Program-made: the position numbers and the translations under genes
Notes under the pieces: generated by a model
What the model was told of the DNA's origin: nothing
Databases searched by the model: none
Seen by the model: only the letters and a program-made list of their open reading frames with translations
In this document: positions 20,495 to 31,999 of the stretch, piece by piece
Layout: the number at the start of each line of letters is the position of its first letter
How positions within the stretch are numbered: the stretch's first letter is position 1
DNA from: Tenrec ecaudatus
Taxonomy: Eukaryota > Chordata > Mammalia > Afrosoricida > Tenrecidae
DNA: 64,000 nt
Direction of reading: 5' to 3'
Assembly: GCF_050624435.1 (NCBI RefSeq)
Contig: NC_134539.1
Span: 120,511,525 to 120,575,524, forward strand

Positions 20495-23400
20495 CTGCAG
20501 AAGGCACAAGGCTTGAGGCACAAGCCAGGGCCCCACTCCCCCCGTCAGACCACCCTGCTCTCCCTCCTCTGGGGATGGCAGGGCTCCTCAGAGAGTCCAG
20601 GTCAGACTCACCTGGACGTGTGGGGGGCTGCTGAGGACGTAGAGGACAGCCTCGGCCACATCCTCCGGTTTGAGGCACTGAGACACCGGGGACAACGGTT
20701 GGGGACAGAATGGACTCAAGGTCCCTCCCGCCACCACGGCCCTCTCCAACATCCACATCCTCATGCTAGCCCCCCAGAACAGGCTGGCTAGAAGGGTGGG
20801 GGTCTAGAGACCAGGGGTACCTCTGCCTACACTGAGGCAGGAGTGGCTTTAGCCGGCCCAGAGGGAGGCCCCACCTTCATGTGTTCGTAGGTGGCAGCTG
20901 CCTTCTCAGGGTCCTTGTCATGCAGCTTGAAGGCGAACTGTGTCTCCACCACCCCTGGAGAGATGCACTGGGCAACAGAGAGGGCCGGCTTGAGAGCTGA
21001 GCTCTGCCCCCACCAGAAGCCGTCAGGACAAGGGGATGGAGGTCCCAGCTTCCTAGAGAAGGCCATCCAGTGTCCAGCACCCCCTCCTCCCTCCAAAGTC
21101 ACCCTCCAATGATCACAGTGACCCCTGCCATACACAGAGGCTACGCTACATGAGGGCTAAGCGTTCTGCAAAGTGGTAGCCCCACTGTTCAAAGTCCCGT
21201 CATTCCCGTCTCACCAAGGAGGAGACTCAGGCTTGGAGAGCTTGAGTGACTGAGTGCCCAATGTCAAGGTTGTGGCCTTCCAGAAGGGAGATGGGCCCAG
21301 AGCGTGCGCTCCAGCCTCCTCGTGCCCCAGGCTCCTGTGATAGTCTGTCTTCCCTTTTCCTCACCCCTCCCCTGGGTTTCTCTCAGCTCACCACCTCCCA
21401 CCTCAAAGTCGGGGTCCGGTTATCAGCTGGCTCCTGGGGAAGCAGAGTCTACGCCCAGCACACCCTGACCGTGGGCTTCCTGGGCAGTGTGGGAGGGGTC
21501 TGCTGCCCACCCCACCCCAGCCAGGGCTAGGCCAGGCCCTCACTGTCGCTCGGATGTGGGTGTGGGCCTCCCGAAGCTCATGCCGCAGTCCCTCTGTCAG
21601 GGCAGTGACAGCGTACTTGGTCGCACTGTAGAAATGGATCACAGGCTGGGGTTGCACCTGGTGGCCAGACATGCTGATGGAGAGAAGGGGAGGAGGGCGG
21701 AGGGAGGCCGCTGGAGGCTGGCCAGTCACATGGTCCACCCCACCCGATCAGATCACGAACTCACTGCCCATATGGTGACAGGAATGCCTTCTAAAGGGGA
21801 CCTCGTCTCAGATTGACCATCTCCATGGCCCACTGGTCTAATTGGTTGAGCCGGCCAACTTCAGGGAGCCCTCCTCTTGACGTGGTCCTGCTTTCTGGTC
21901 TCACAGGATGGCCAGGCCCCTCCATCCCACCTGTGTGCCCACTGGCCTGGTTCTAGTGGGAGAAAACTAGGGCAGGGGAGGTAGCCACATCACCACCATC
22001 TGACTGGACGCCCCTGATGGCAGAGTGTGCAGTCCTTCTTTCTACCACAAGGGGGCTTCAGCCCCTGCCGGAGGACAGGTGAGCCCCAAGCTTCCGCAGC
22101 CAGGAGATGCATGTCCATTCCCGTTCGGGGGGGGGGCGGGGGGGGGCAAACATCATTCTTGTGCCCACCCTAACCCTGCTGTTTTCCCACGGAGGAAAGT
22201 AATTTCCAAGGAGGTCAGGTGCTGTACCCCCTCTGATTGCCTAGGGCAGAGCACCTAGCTGACCGCCCACTCTCACCAATTGATGTGAATGATGTGTCCG
22301 TCATCCACCTTCCGCTCCTTCATGGACTGGTAGGCTTCCCGTGTGCAGATGCTAAGGGCCAGCACATTCACCTGCGGGCCAGGGAGGGAATGGGGTGTCT
22401 GGGCAGGTGAGGGAGCCCTAGCACACCCTGGTATAGGCCGGGCACCTTGCCTGCCACTCAAATGACCCTCCCCCACCAGGTGAGGGAAAAGGCAGCTCTT
22501 CTTCCTAGGGGGGCTTGGCGCCACCCTGCATATCTGCAAAACATGGCGAAAACGCCTCACCCCAGTCATAGCCCACACGACCGCTGGCTGGCTGTCTCGT
22601 CTGCACACGGTAGCACCTCTGCGGAGAAAACTCCCTCCTCTCCCCGCTGGTTCCCTCTTTCCTGGGGGGCACCGGCCTGCCCCTGCCTTTTCCTAACCCC
22701 ACCCACTGCTGTCCATTCAGAGCCACCTCTAAGGCGGAGTAGCACAGCCCCTGTGGGTTCGGAGACTAAATCTTTACAGTCTCCTCTTTCCCCTCAGAGT
22801 GGTGGGTGGGTTAACATGCGTGACCTTGCCCAAGGCGTCACCACCATGCCCAGGTCCTTTCCTCAAGTCTCAGATCCCTCCAGAATGGCTGACACATCTC
22901 CCTCAAGCACAGATGAGCTCTACCTCCCATATTGACCTACTCCTTCCTCCCCGCCCAGACGCCTGCCTTTCACCTGTCTGCCTTTCACCAGACCAGGCCA
23001 GAAGGAAGACTCGTTCAGAGAAAGAGCAGGGTCAGGGGAGCTCCCAAGGGCACAAGGACTCACGCTTTCCTGGGCCCTGCCCACCCCTCCTTCTGGCTCA
23101 GGCAGAGTGACCCCAAACTGCCAGCCTTCAGGGAACAGAGGCCTGAAGCCAGGTGTCTGCTGCCCCACCCTCGCAGCACCCGCCACCTGGAGGAGCAGCA
23201 GAGATAAGCCACTCAGCAGTTCCTCACTCCCTCCCTCCTCCGCCTGGGGACTCGGAAGGAGGGAAGCAGCTGAGAGATTAGATGTTCCTCTCTATCAGGG
23301 AGGCAGGGGCCCAGGCGCAGGGAACAGGGCGCCCAGGGTGTGAACTGCTCAGCCTTCCGGAGGGGAATGGCAGAGACGGCAGAGGGCAGCAGAAAGGCAG

Positions 23401-26400
23401 GGGCGGTGTTCTGGCCCTCAGCAATGTGTGTGTGGGGGGGTGTTCCTGGGGCAGAGGACTCAGCTCCAGGGCGCAGAGAGCAGGTGAAACAGTCCCAAGG
23501 CCAAATAGGTGGACCTCCTCGGTCTGAGGCCAGGGCTGGGGGACAAGGCGCTTCCTCGGAGCGCCCTCAGCATCAGATGGTGTCTCAGCTGACAGAGGCC
23601 TGAGGGATCTAAGGCAGTTCCCTCATCTAGCAGCTAGGCAAGGGAAGGCCCAGGCTCAGCAATACCCCGACCCCCACCTTCAGGTGAGGCGCACTCTCTG
23701 ACTTTCCAGAAGGCCCTCTGTGGGCAAGGCCCGTGCTGGCTTCTGCTGCTGCTGCGTCCTGCCCAGGTCCCACGCCTGCTGTGGGTGGGTGCTAGCTCTG
23801 TCCCGTGGCCCCCAGGTCTCAGAGCAGAACTCGTCTTGGCTGTGACACTCTCCCACCACCACCCCCCCAACATAGGAGGAGCTTGCAGGCCTGCCTTCCT
23901 CTGAGCCACTGAGCAGACTCAAAGTGCCACGCATTCGGCTAGTAGCTGGCTGCAAACCATGTGTGCCATCCCAGCTCCCTGCCCACTTCGACGGCTACTT
24001 CGACAGCTAGCGCCTGTGGGAGACGAGCAGCTCGGACCTGCAGCTTTGGGCCTCTCCCCCTCCCATCCTCTGCCATCGCCCCTGAACAAGGCTTGCCCCT
24101 CTGAGAGCTGGCATTTGAGTGTTAACTGTGGGTGTTTGGTGGACACCCCAACGCTCATCCAGACTCCCCATTAATCATGAAGAAACCACAGCATCTGGCT
24201 ACCATGGGCCCATGCTGGACTTGAGATGGTTTCGAAGGTTGGGGACTCTCCCTCTCGATGCACACCCCCACCCCCACTCCCCCAGCCCCAGCAACTAGCC
24301 TGGCCCCTGGGAACATTTGACTTTAAGACTACAGATATTGACAGTGTGGGTGTGTTCCTCCCAAGAAACAGTGCTACAACTGGAGAAAAGGAAGCAGGAC
24401 GGCCTAGAACCTCTCCATCACCTCCCCTCTCATCTTGGTCCCTTCTCATCCCACAAGGCCATGTCCCCAAGCACAGTCAAGAACCAGTCCTCTCCACTAC
24501 CAACTCTTCCTCCAACGAGAAGCCATCGCAGCCCAGACCTGAAGGACCACCCTGGGGGGCCCAGTGGAACCAAGGACAACCCCACGGAGCCCTTCGTCCG
24601 TCCACTCACCAGCCTGGCCCCACAGGAGGAAGCAGCCAGGGCAGCTCCACTAGAACCGGGCAGTTCCCGCTCCCTAGGAAGCCTATCCCCCCAGCAACCA
24701 GCTGGTTCAGCACCCCACCCCTGCTCCCAGCCACCCTTTCTGCCTGCCCCGCCCCCGCGCCCCACACCCAGCCTCCCGCCTCACATTGAACATGTCCTTC
24801 CAACCGCTGGTGCTGCCTGACAGCAGCGTGTCAGGCCGGGCCAGGCCCGCGTTGTTGATGCAGATGTCCACGCCGCCGTGCTGCGAGCGGATGGCCGAAA
24901 ACATGGAGAGGATGTCCACCTCGTTGGCCAGGTTGCATCTGTAGGGGATCAAAGTCCCGGGGTAGCCTGCACTCTTACATTCGGCAGCCAGCTCCTATGA
25001 AACCCAATGGGGGTCTGACTGGGGTGAACTGTTCACCCCCACACCTCCCCACCCAGAGAGATGGAACCCCTCCCGTCAGTCTCTACTTAGTCCGCCACTC
25101 CAAGGAGGGTACAGAACCACAGATCCTTTACACGTGGCTTTTCTTGCCAGTCTTCGCTCCCACCAAATAGCTGAGTCTAACTCCCTGCCATCGAGTTGAT
25201 GCCGACTCATGGCGACCCTGAAGGGCAGAATGGAACTGCTCCCGTGGGTTTCCCAGACTGCAACTGTTTACGGGAGTAGAAAGCCCTATCTCCCGAAATA
25301 ACTGAGTGAAACCCAGCAAATGAAGTGCTTGTGGTCCGCAGAGGGGCTTGGCTCTAGTGCTTGCTAACAAGTCAAATAAAGGGTATAGCACTCCTGTGGG
25401 AATGAGTTTGCAAAGAGGATGTATGGAACCATAACAAGAGGATTAGTTCATTTTGCCATCCCGCTAGGCTTATAATGAGCTATCTCAGAGGCAGACAGGG
25501 AAACCCGACTACCACCAAGAGAGATGGGAGTGGGGGGCATCTTTTGGCCCTTGGCACCCTGTGCTGGGAACCTCCTAGACCCAGGAGATAGAGGGCTGTA
25601 ACACCAGAGACAGCACCCAGTGGTGACACAAGGCAGCAGCAGAAGAGTGGTGTCATCACCAGGAGGCCAGCATGAGACAGCATAATGAGCTTTCAACCCA
25701 TGGAGCCAGGTGGTTACAGTGGGCACGCTGCAGAGCAAAACGGGTGAGTACCTGCAGGTCGAGCGAGGTGCCTCTGAGCATTTGTTGGTGGAGCTAAAGA
25801 ACTGGGGGACACTAGCCCAAGCAGGGCAGAGGCCAGGCTGACCTACGACGCCGGGGGCCAGGGAGAGGCCAGGGTACAGCTGAGAAGCTGTCTTAATTAA
25901 AGAATTGCATCTTGGGTTATTCCTCATCTAGAATTGCAGCACCTGTAATGGCCCTACGAAGCCCCGTAACTGTGAGTACAGTCTGTGTGTGCTTTGTAGC
26001 CACTGCAACAAATGGTCAAACCCACCAGTGAAGGAGAGAGTGTTATGGGAGGAGACCTGCTGTCAGAATTGCTTAAAAGGCTGGAAAGTGCGCCATCCCT
26101 CTGTCCACCTCCTCGTCTTGGGCTGTTGATGCTGATAAAGATTCTCCTCCCCTCTTGTATTAGAGGACTCCAGCCCCTCACCATTTTATAAGACAGGCTA
26201 GGGCTTCAAGAGGACTGAAGAAGGGGACCAGGGACCCTAGGCACAGTGTGAGATCTCGCCTGCGCAGTCTATAGATAGGTGAGAAGCACCTCTCTTCCAC
26301 CAGAACCAGGGGTCACTGAGCTGGTTAAGCCAGAGCCTCGGGTCTCATCCCCCATCACCTCACCCAATCTCTCCTGGAAGGGCCCATCATCGCTGAGCCA

Positions 26401-28773
26401 CCTGAAAGGAGCAGCACAGGCCTCCCCCCTCCCCCACCCCAGCACCAACTGCAGCCAGTTGGCTCTAGAGTTCTCACACATACCTCTCCCATCAAGCCCA
26501 ATGGGTCCATTTCCCCTCTCCCTACAGCAAGGGTGGGAAATTTGGGACAGACTTTTTCGGTGGCCCCCAGAGCACCCCAGGGGAAACACCCCAGGGAAAC
26601 ACCAGACAGAGCAGAGCCAGGAAAGCGTGGACATGAGGGAGGTGGCATCCAGGAACAGGGAGAGAACAAGCTGTGTGGGCTTGGTGGCCAAAGGCTGGGC
26701 CTTGGAGCCTTGAGAAGGTTGCTGTGTCCCCGTGTATGTGTGAGGGGCGGGCCACCTTACAGGATGGTCAGCTGGGCCACCTGTCCTGGCCTGGAGCCCT
26801 TTCCTCCCTGTATGGCCAGCGGGGAATAAAGGGCTCGATCAAGACGGGCAAGAGAGCCTTTTCTGCTTTTAACTTTCTGAGCGAGCAAAAGGTATCATCC
26901 TGGAGGGCTCAGAGCCCCCCCACCCCCACCCCTCACCCAGTTTCACCTACTCGCTGCCACCTCAGGAGGAAGATAAAGGCCACGGAGCAGGCAGCTTTCA
27001 GGTCAATGGATCAACTGGAGTGCCTAGCCCGAAACTTCCCCCTAGCCCCCTGGGAAAGTCGGATGGAGGGGCCAAGGAGATCAACCTCACCCACCGTCCC
27101 CACCGCCTCCCTTGTCCACCTGGACCAACTCCCCGCCACCCTCAAAAGTGACCTGAAATCCTTTTCCCTCCCAACAGAGACACTCCGTAGTTTCTTGGGA
27201 CTGAGTGATCAGCCTGGGAGTTCCTCTCTGGGGTTCATGGACCCCCTTTCCTCCTTGGGTTGGGGTGGAGAGTAGGAAGTGAAAGTAAGGGAGGCTTTAA
27301 GATGACGAAAACCAGTCCTCCAAGCTCTAGCCCGCTCCCCTGCACTCCAAAGCTGAGTCTGGGAACCGGAAGTCCTCAGAATAAGGGAGAGGGAGGGGCA
27401 AAGTGGGGCTAAGGTAGAGCCAGGTGACCTTGAGATTATCGGGAAAGCTATAAAGTGTACCTTTGGCCAGCAGCACAGGAGACTCCTTCCTGTATACCTT
27501 CTCCCTCCATCTCCACCCAAGGCCTCATGACCCTTTCCCTGCCTGGGGACTTTGAGCATTGGTGGAGATAAAGCCCTGCAGGTCAGCAGGATCTCACAGG
27601 GGCAAATCCCCCAGCGGGAGTGCCCCTTTCCTTCTCCCTGCTCGGATGGGGCCAAGTTCATGCCATCTTTCTTTGAGCTCTTGCTGCTCACAACCGTCCT
27701 GACTCCCAGCCCCATTCAAAAAGAAATCAGGAATTCCATCTGCACACTGCTCTGCCCCCCTGGGGTTCACATGCTTAAGGCCAAATTCCACTTCAGGCCC
27801 CACTGAGAAGAACAAAACCAAGCCCTATTACTGATTGGATTCTAACTCTACAGGGACAGAGAAGAACTGTTCTCTGGGGCTTCTGAGACTGTACTTCTTT
27901 ACGGAAGCAGGCAGTCTCATCTTTCTCCCTCAGAGCAACTGGTGGGCTTGAACCTCTGATCTTGCAGTTAACAATCCAATAATCAGTTGAGGCACCAGAG
28001 CTCCTTAGCCCCACTTACCGCAGCGAAATCTGAAAAAGCTTTCCTATGAATATTCCATTCATGCCTTGTTTCTATATGGTGTGGCTTAACCCTTAGATGT
28101 GGGTGTCAGGGCTGAACTTTTTCAGAAAAACTCCACTACCACCCTGAAAAGACCCAAAAGCCACTGTCATCGAGTTGATTCCGACTCATGGCGACTTATT
28201 AAAATCATCAAAACCTCTGGCTACTGCTCTTCTGGGGGCCACCAGATTTTGCCTGATTTGATGGGTGAGGTCTAAGGAGGCCAGAGAGCAAGCTCGTCTC
28301 CTCCTCCTCCTCCTCCCTGGCTGCCTAGCTACTGCGGATCCCGGGCGGGCAGGGCGGGCAGGGGTCATAGAAAGATTCGACAGCACAGGTCGGGGGAAAT
28401 AGCTCCTTAAAGACGACACCTAAAGGAGCAAAGGTTGGAGTCCTCCCCTCCTAGGCTTCCATCCCTCCTGCCCCAGAGCCCGCAAAGGGCCCTGGGGTGA
28501 CAGGCTAGAAGGGGGCAGCACCACCGCCTGGTCCCAGGGATCACCCCACCCCCACCCAGAGCTCCCCCGCCCCCCTCCCCGGCAAAAACGACTCTCGGAG
28601 CGTCCCGGTTCCCGACCAGGCCTTACCTCGATGCTGCCCACAGTGCGGGCGCAGCCCACCACCTTCAGTCCCTGTTGGACCAGGGCCCGGGCCACTGCCG
28701 CTCCTATGCCCCCCGAGGCGCCCGTCACCAGGGCCAGCCGGTCCCGCCACCGCTCCATGCCGGCCCTGGCCAT
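20453..28773 (-). CDS. DHRS11: DHRS11, NADP-dependent short-chain dehydrogenase/reductase (7 exons, 260 aa)
   Basis: Coding exons on the minus strand: 28773-28627, 24994-24785, 22371-22277, 21673-21544, 20967-20875, 20677-20612, 20494-20453 (783 nt, 260 aa, same length as human). A cytosolic classical SDR; the human enzyme acts as a 3(17)-beta-hydroxysteroid dehydrogenase and carbonyl reductase. Visible motifs: TGASGGIG (17-24, cofactor loop), Arg43 (NADP preference), NNAG (96-99), YSATK (166-170, catalytic Tyr and Lys), SPGVVET (197-203). Start context gtgccATGg is good. Notable differences from the human protein as I recall it: residue 151, the catalytic Ser, reads TG|C = Cys across the exon 3/4 junction; residue 70, the adenine-contacting Asp, reads AAC = Asn; and residues 156-163 are changed (Gln at 156, 158 and 160). 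The frame, splice sites and length are otherwise intact, so this is not an ordinary pseudogene. Confidence 0.95.
20612..20677 (-). CDS. DHRS11: DHRS11 coding exon 6
   Basis: Acceptor gtctcag, donor gtgagt; 22 codons (CLKPEDVAEAVLYVL...HVQ), phase 0 at both ends. Confidence 0.95.
20875..20967 (-). CDS. DHRS11: DHRS11 coding exon 5
   Basis: Acceptor ttgcccag, donor gtgggg (weak); 31 codons starting CISPGVVETQFAF, the post-catalytic PG motif. Confidence 0.93.
21195..21270 (-). repeat. MIR-like relic in DHRS11 intron 4
   Basis: 'cgtctcaccaaggaggagac' then 'tcaggcttggagagcttgag' resembles 'attttacagatgaggaaactgaggctcagagaggttaag'. By eye. Confidence 0.45.
21544..21673 (-). CDS. DHRS11: DHRS11 coding exon 4 (YSATK catalytic exon)
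   Basis: Acceptor ctccatcag, donor gtgagg; 130 nt. The first base C completes codon 151 (TG|C). Encodes MSGHQVQPQPVIHFYSATKY and on to residue 194. Tyr166 and Lys170 are present. Confidence 0.95.
22277..22371 (-). CDS. DHRS11: DHRS11 coding exon 3
   Basis: Acceptor gcccgcag, donor gtgaga; 95 nt, residues 120-150 plus two bases TG of codon 151. Ends DDGHIIHIN; the last two bases decide Cys rather than the expected Ser (AG). Confidence 0.94.
24785..24994 (-). CDS. DHRS11: DHRS11 coding exon 2
   Basis: Acceptor tttcatag, donor gtgagg; 70 codons, residues 50-119, including YRCNLANE (Asn at 70) and INNAG. Confidence 0.95.
25170..25295 (-). repeat. AfroSINE fragment
   Basis: Antisense: 'ccctgccatcgagttgatgc', 'cgactcatggcgaccctgaa' and 'gggagtagaaagccctatct'. 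Low divergence in the tail. Confidence 0.85.
27815..28012 (-). repeat. AfroSINE copy
   Basis: Antisense: 'acggaagcaggcagtctcat', 'gtgggcttgaacctctgatc', 'ttgcagttaacaatcc' and 'gaggcaccagagctcctta'. Confidence 0.8.
28160..28196 (-). repeat. AfroSINE tail fragment
   Basis: 'cactgtcatcgagttgattc' then 'cgactcatggcgact', a well-preserved antisense AfroSINE 3' end. Confidence 0.7.
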
Positions 28774-29080
28774 GGCACTAAGCCGCCCGCCCGCCTTGCT
28801 CGGTGAGCCAGGCACTGGGAGCGGGGAGCTCCGCCCGAAGTTCGAGGCCCCTGATGGCGCTTTTGTCACCGCGGCTCCTGGCCCCAACAGCCCGGCCGAG
28901 TCCAGGCTGCTGTTGGATCTGCCCCCATCACGGCCAGCCCCCGGCTGGGGCTCCACCCCGCGGCTGTCGGCGTCCAGCCACATCCCCCGACGGCCGCGAA
29001 CGGCCACGCCCCTTCCGGCCCACGTGCCCGCCGAGCCACCCCCACCACCGGGAAACTGTACCCTAGGTGGTGATGGGGTG
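28430..29080. promoter_or_regulatory. DHRS11 CpG island and promoter
   Basis: CpG-rich region over exon 1 and about 300 bp upstream, TATA-less. On the gene strand, an ETS-type ccggaagg (29018-29011), a KLF/SP1-like ggggcgtgg (29013-29005) and an E-box cacgtg (29021-29026) are clustered about 250 bp above the start codon. Confidence 0.6.
28627..28773 (-). CDS. DHRS11: DHRS11 coding exon 1
   Basis: 49 codons from MARAGMERWRD to RTVGSIE; donor gtaagg. Contains the Rossmann glycine motif. The frame is open further upstream, but only because of CpG-island composition. Confidence 0.95.
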
Positions 29081-29284
29081 CCCCCCACCCGGGCTGGAGG
29101 CGATTAGAGACTATGCTGCTCGGCTTCCCCAGGAAGCTCTCCCCCATGGGTCACCGAGCTTCAGTAGGGGCTTGCTCTAGCCTGTCCTTCCTGCTCGGTG
29201 CCCCTCCCCAGTTCCGTACCCTTCAACGCAGTTTTCTACTCCCTTAGTTACCATCTCATAGACCCCCAAGGACACTTCCACCCA

Positions 29285-29940
29285 GTCTTATGGGGTCGCT
29301 AGGAGTCAGAAAGAAAACCAAAATCCGCCTAACAACGTCAGTGGGTAACATACTGCTAAATGGAGAAAAGACTGAAATTGTGAAGGATTTCATCTTGCTT
29401 GCATCCACAATCACTGCTCAGAGAAGCGGCAGTCAGAGATCCAAAGACGCATCGCACTGGGGAAGACCTTTTTAAGTGTTGACAAGCAAAGAGGTTCCTC
29501 TGAGGGCTGAGGAACCCAAGCCACAGTGTTTTCCACCAACTCACATTGCATGTGGAAGTCGGACACTGAATCAAAGAACCGATGCATTTGAATTACTGAG
29601 AGCACTGCACCACGGACTGCCACCGGAACAACGCTGTCTTGGGAGTACTGCCAGGACGCTTAGAGGCAAGGATGGCAAGGCTTCCTCGGCGTACTCTGTA
29701 CTTTGGACACGTTGTCATCAAAGACCGGTCCCTAGAGACGGGCGTGTTTGGTAAAGAAGCAGTGCAGCGAAAGAGGGCTTAAGATGGATTGGCAGTGGGT
29801 GTATGGAATGGGCTCAGACATCTCTTGTGAGGATGGCACAGGACTGGACTGACTTATTACTGCACACAGACGCCGAGTTGGAAACGGACTGACACCTAAC
29901 AGCATGGTCAGAATTGACTCATGGTAGAGGAAACATCCAT
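29285..29940 (+). repeat. RTE/BovB-type LINE, 3' ORF2 fragment (decayed)
   Basis: Decayed reverse-transcriptase-end sequence in sense: 'acctttttaagtgttgacaa', 'gcatgtggaagtcggacact', 'tactttggacacgttgtcat' and 'gatggcacaggactggactg' are diagnostic RTE/BovB 3' segments. It ends in 'atggtcagaattgactcatg', the tail shared with AfroSINE. No intact frame. Confidence 0.85.
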
Positions 29941-29954
29941 AAGACGTGGGGCAG

Positions 29955-30405
29955 TGTTAGATGGGCTTCTAACCTCAAGGTCAGCCGCTCAAAACCACGG
30001 CTTTTCAGGTGAGAATGTCTACTTCGTTAGTCTGGCAAGCCTATAGGGGCAGTTCTATAGGGTCACTGTGGAGAAGCCCTGGTGGCCATGTGGGTTAGGT
30101 GTTGGTCTTCTAGCTGTCATGTCAGCAGTTCAAACCCATCAGCTGTTCCCCCGAGCGCTGTCTGTTCAACCATGACTTATGGTGAGTTTGGCTTCTTACT
30201 GGGGCTAAGGGGCAGCCTGCTGACTTGGCGGGTCAAACACGGGGCTGCTAACTGCACTATCAGTGGCTTAACCCCACCAGCCCTCTGAGAAAGAGTATCT
30301 ACTCTAGTCAAGATTTAAACTCACAAACGCTAAGGAACAGTTTTTAACGGGTGGCTGTGAGTTGGAATGAGCTAGGTGGGAGTGGGTTTGAGGGGAGAGG
30401 TACCT
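29955..30405 (+). repeat. Cluster of AfroSINE fragments
   Basis: At least three partial sense copies: about 29960-30070 ('agttctatagggtcactgtg'), 30070-30165 ('gaagccctggtggccatgtg'), and 30205-30405 ('gggctgctaactgcactatc' to 'gagttggaatgagctaggtg'). Confidence 0.65.
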
Positions 30406-30784
30406 TTCAGCACCCTCCCCCTCAACCTGAATGAAGGCCTCTCACGTCCCAGGTAAGTCTCTGTCAACACTGGGTGGGTTTGTCTGTCTCCTCCAAAGCC
30501 CCCGCGCCCCACCATATTGTAGCCAAGGGCAGTAGAATGGTTACTAATGGGAATGTTCCCATGTGCATGTGTACTGGGCTTGACTGTCTCCAAATACCCT
30601 CGGGCCATTTCCTGCCTCCCCCCACACACACACCGTAAGAGAAAATGGTATCACCACGCACACCAAATATGCAAGCAAAAGTTAGGTTTGGTTTCCTCTG
30701 AGCACTGTGAGACACTACTAAGTACTTGACATATGAAGGTATTTCAAATAGTGGGAAAATGGAATTAAAAACTAAGTTTTCCTA

Positions 30785-30850
30785 GGAATTTGTGTACTAA
30801 CTCATGTAATCTACACAACTACCCTGAGATGGGCACTATGCACTTTAAAG
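30785..30850 (+). repeat. MIR-like relic
   Basis: 'ctcatgtaatctacacaact' then 'accctgagatgggcactatg' matches the MIR/L2 'taatcctcacaacaaccctatgaggtaggtactat' segment. Confidence 0.6.
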
Positions 30851-31999
30851 GTAAGCCTCGTGAAACAGTGTGGCAAAATAGAGTTGGGGGAGCAACACGT
30901 TGTCTTGGGCCAGGGGTATGTATGCTCCCACATCGCCTTCAAAATCCCAATAGCCCCACAAGGAGCAACTCAGAACTGAGAATGGGATTACGAATGGCAC
31001 CGAATTGCAGATGTAGAAATGGTTGTGTGCTATGCTGTGTACATCACCAAAACGGAGGGGGAACCACGCCCACACATTGGCTTCTTCTTAGGTCGGCACC
31101 GAGTTCAGAGTGGAACTCAATTTGCTGTTGGACCACTCAGATGTCATCGGAGTGTTAGAAACTGCCTCTCTTCTGTATGAGCAGATCCTTCCCAAGAGAA
31201 GGCCCCTTTTCCCAGTATCCGCTGGAGTCCCTCCCCAGGGAGGTAGTAGTACTGCACATGGTTAATTCCCAAAGCATTCATTTTCCTACCCTGTGTTGGG
31301 GCCAAAAACAAAAATTAAAAACCAGAACCAGGCCTTACTTTTAGAGGTTCTCAAGAGAACCCTGGCTGTAAGGCGTGGTAGGGAGGGAATCTGGCTTCAG
31401 AGTCAAGGTGTATAAGAGACCTTTAATTTTTTTTAATGGATTCCAGGATGAATCAAATGAACTGGAAATGACTAATCTTACTTCCACTCCAATCTCTACA
31501 CACTAGATTTGACAACTAAGGACGTGAAAGAACTGCCACCAGATATAAAATGTCAATCACATTCAGCTTCTGTTTCAAACTTGAAATCAGACTAGTCATC
31601 TAATTAAGCAGCTTCAAGCCTCTTTAACATCCTCCGTCCGTGCTGTGCAACCGCCCCACTGCGTCTGCTGCTCGCCAAGTGTCACCAACACGCAGGCACA
31701 AAGCTCCGGCACACGTTTGCCGACCCTTCCAAGAGCAGCCACATGCTAGCCCCGAGGGAGCCTCTCCTTCAGTGAGCACACAGCCAGCCTGGAACAGCTG
31801 TAAGCTGGACGCCACAGGCCCTACTGCCGGACGCCAGCAAAGGCACACTCTTCTGCAGATCGCAGTCAGGTTAGCAATCAGCGCTGCCTCCTGTTTTAAA
31901 TACTGAGTAATTATCAGGCAGCCACTGGTTGAAAACCTGCCAATTTTGGTTTTCATTTTTCTGGGTCGATGTGAACCTGCAGTGTATTATGAGGAGGGG

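Larger units (their letters stand above)
24995..28626. other. DHRS11 intron 1
   Basis: 3.6 kb. Contains an antisense AfroSINE (25170-25295), an unclassified repeat-like stretch (25300-26230), GC-rich unique sequence (26230-27790), an antisense AfroSINE (27815-28012) and an AfroSINE tail (28160-28196). No gene seen inside; the open frames in it are not supported by any motif. Confidence 0.7.

Noticed and set aside
22447-22935. 162-codon plus-strand frame in DHRS11 intron 2
   Set aside because: No recognisable motif, antisense to the gene, composition-driven; not reported as a gene.
24226-24820. 187- and 167-codon overlapping plus-strand frames
   Set aside because: Two frames open at once in C-rich intron sequence next to DHRS11 exon 2; no domain.
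28774-29088. In-frame upstream extension of DHRS11 (about 105 codons)
   Set aside because: Same reason; the 28773 start gives exactly the family length and N-terminus.
29290-29754. Short frames in the RTE fragment
   Set aside because: Decayed LINE ORF2 with stops and shifts; described as a repeat only.
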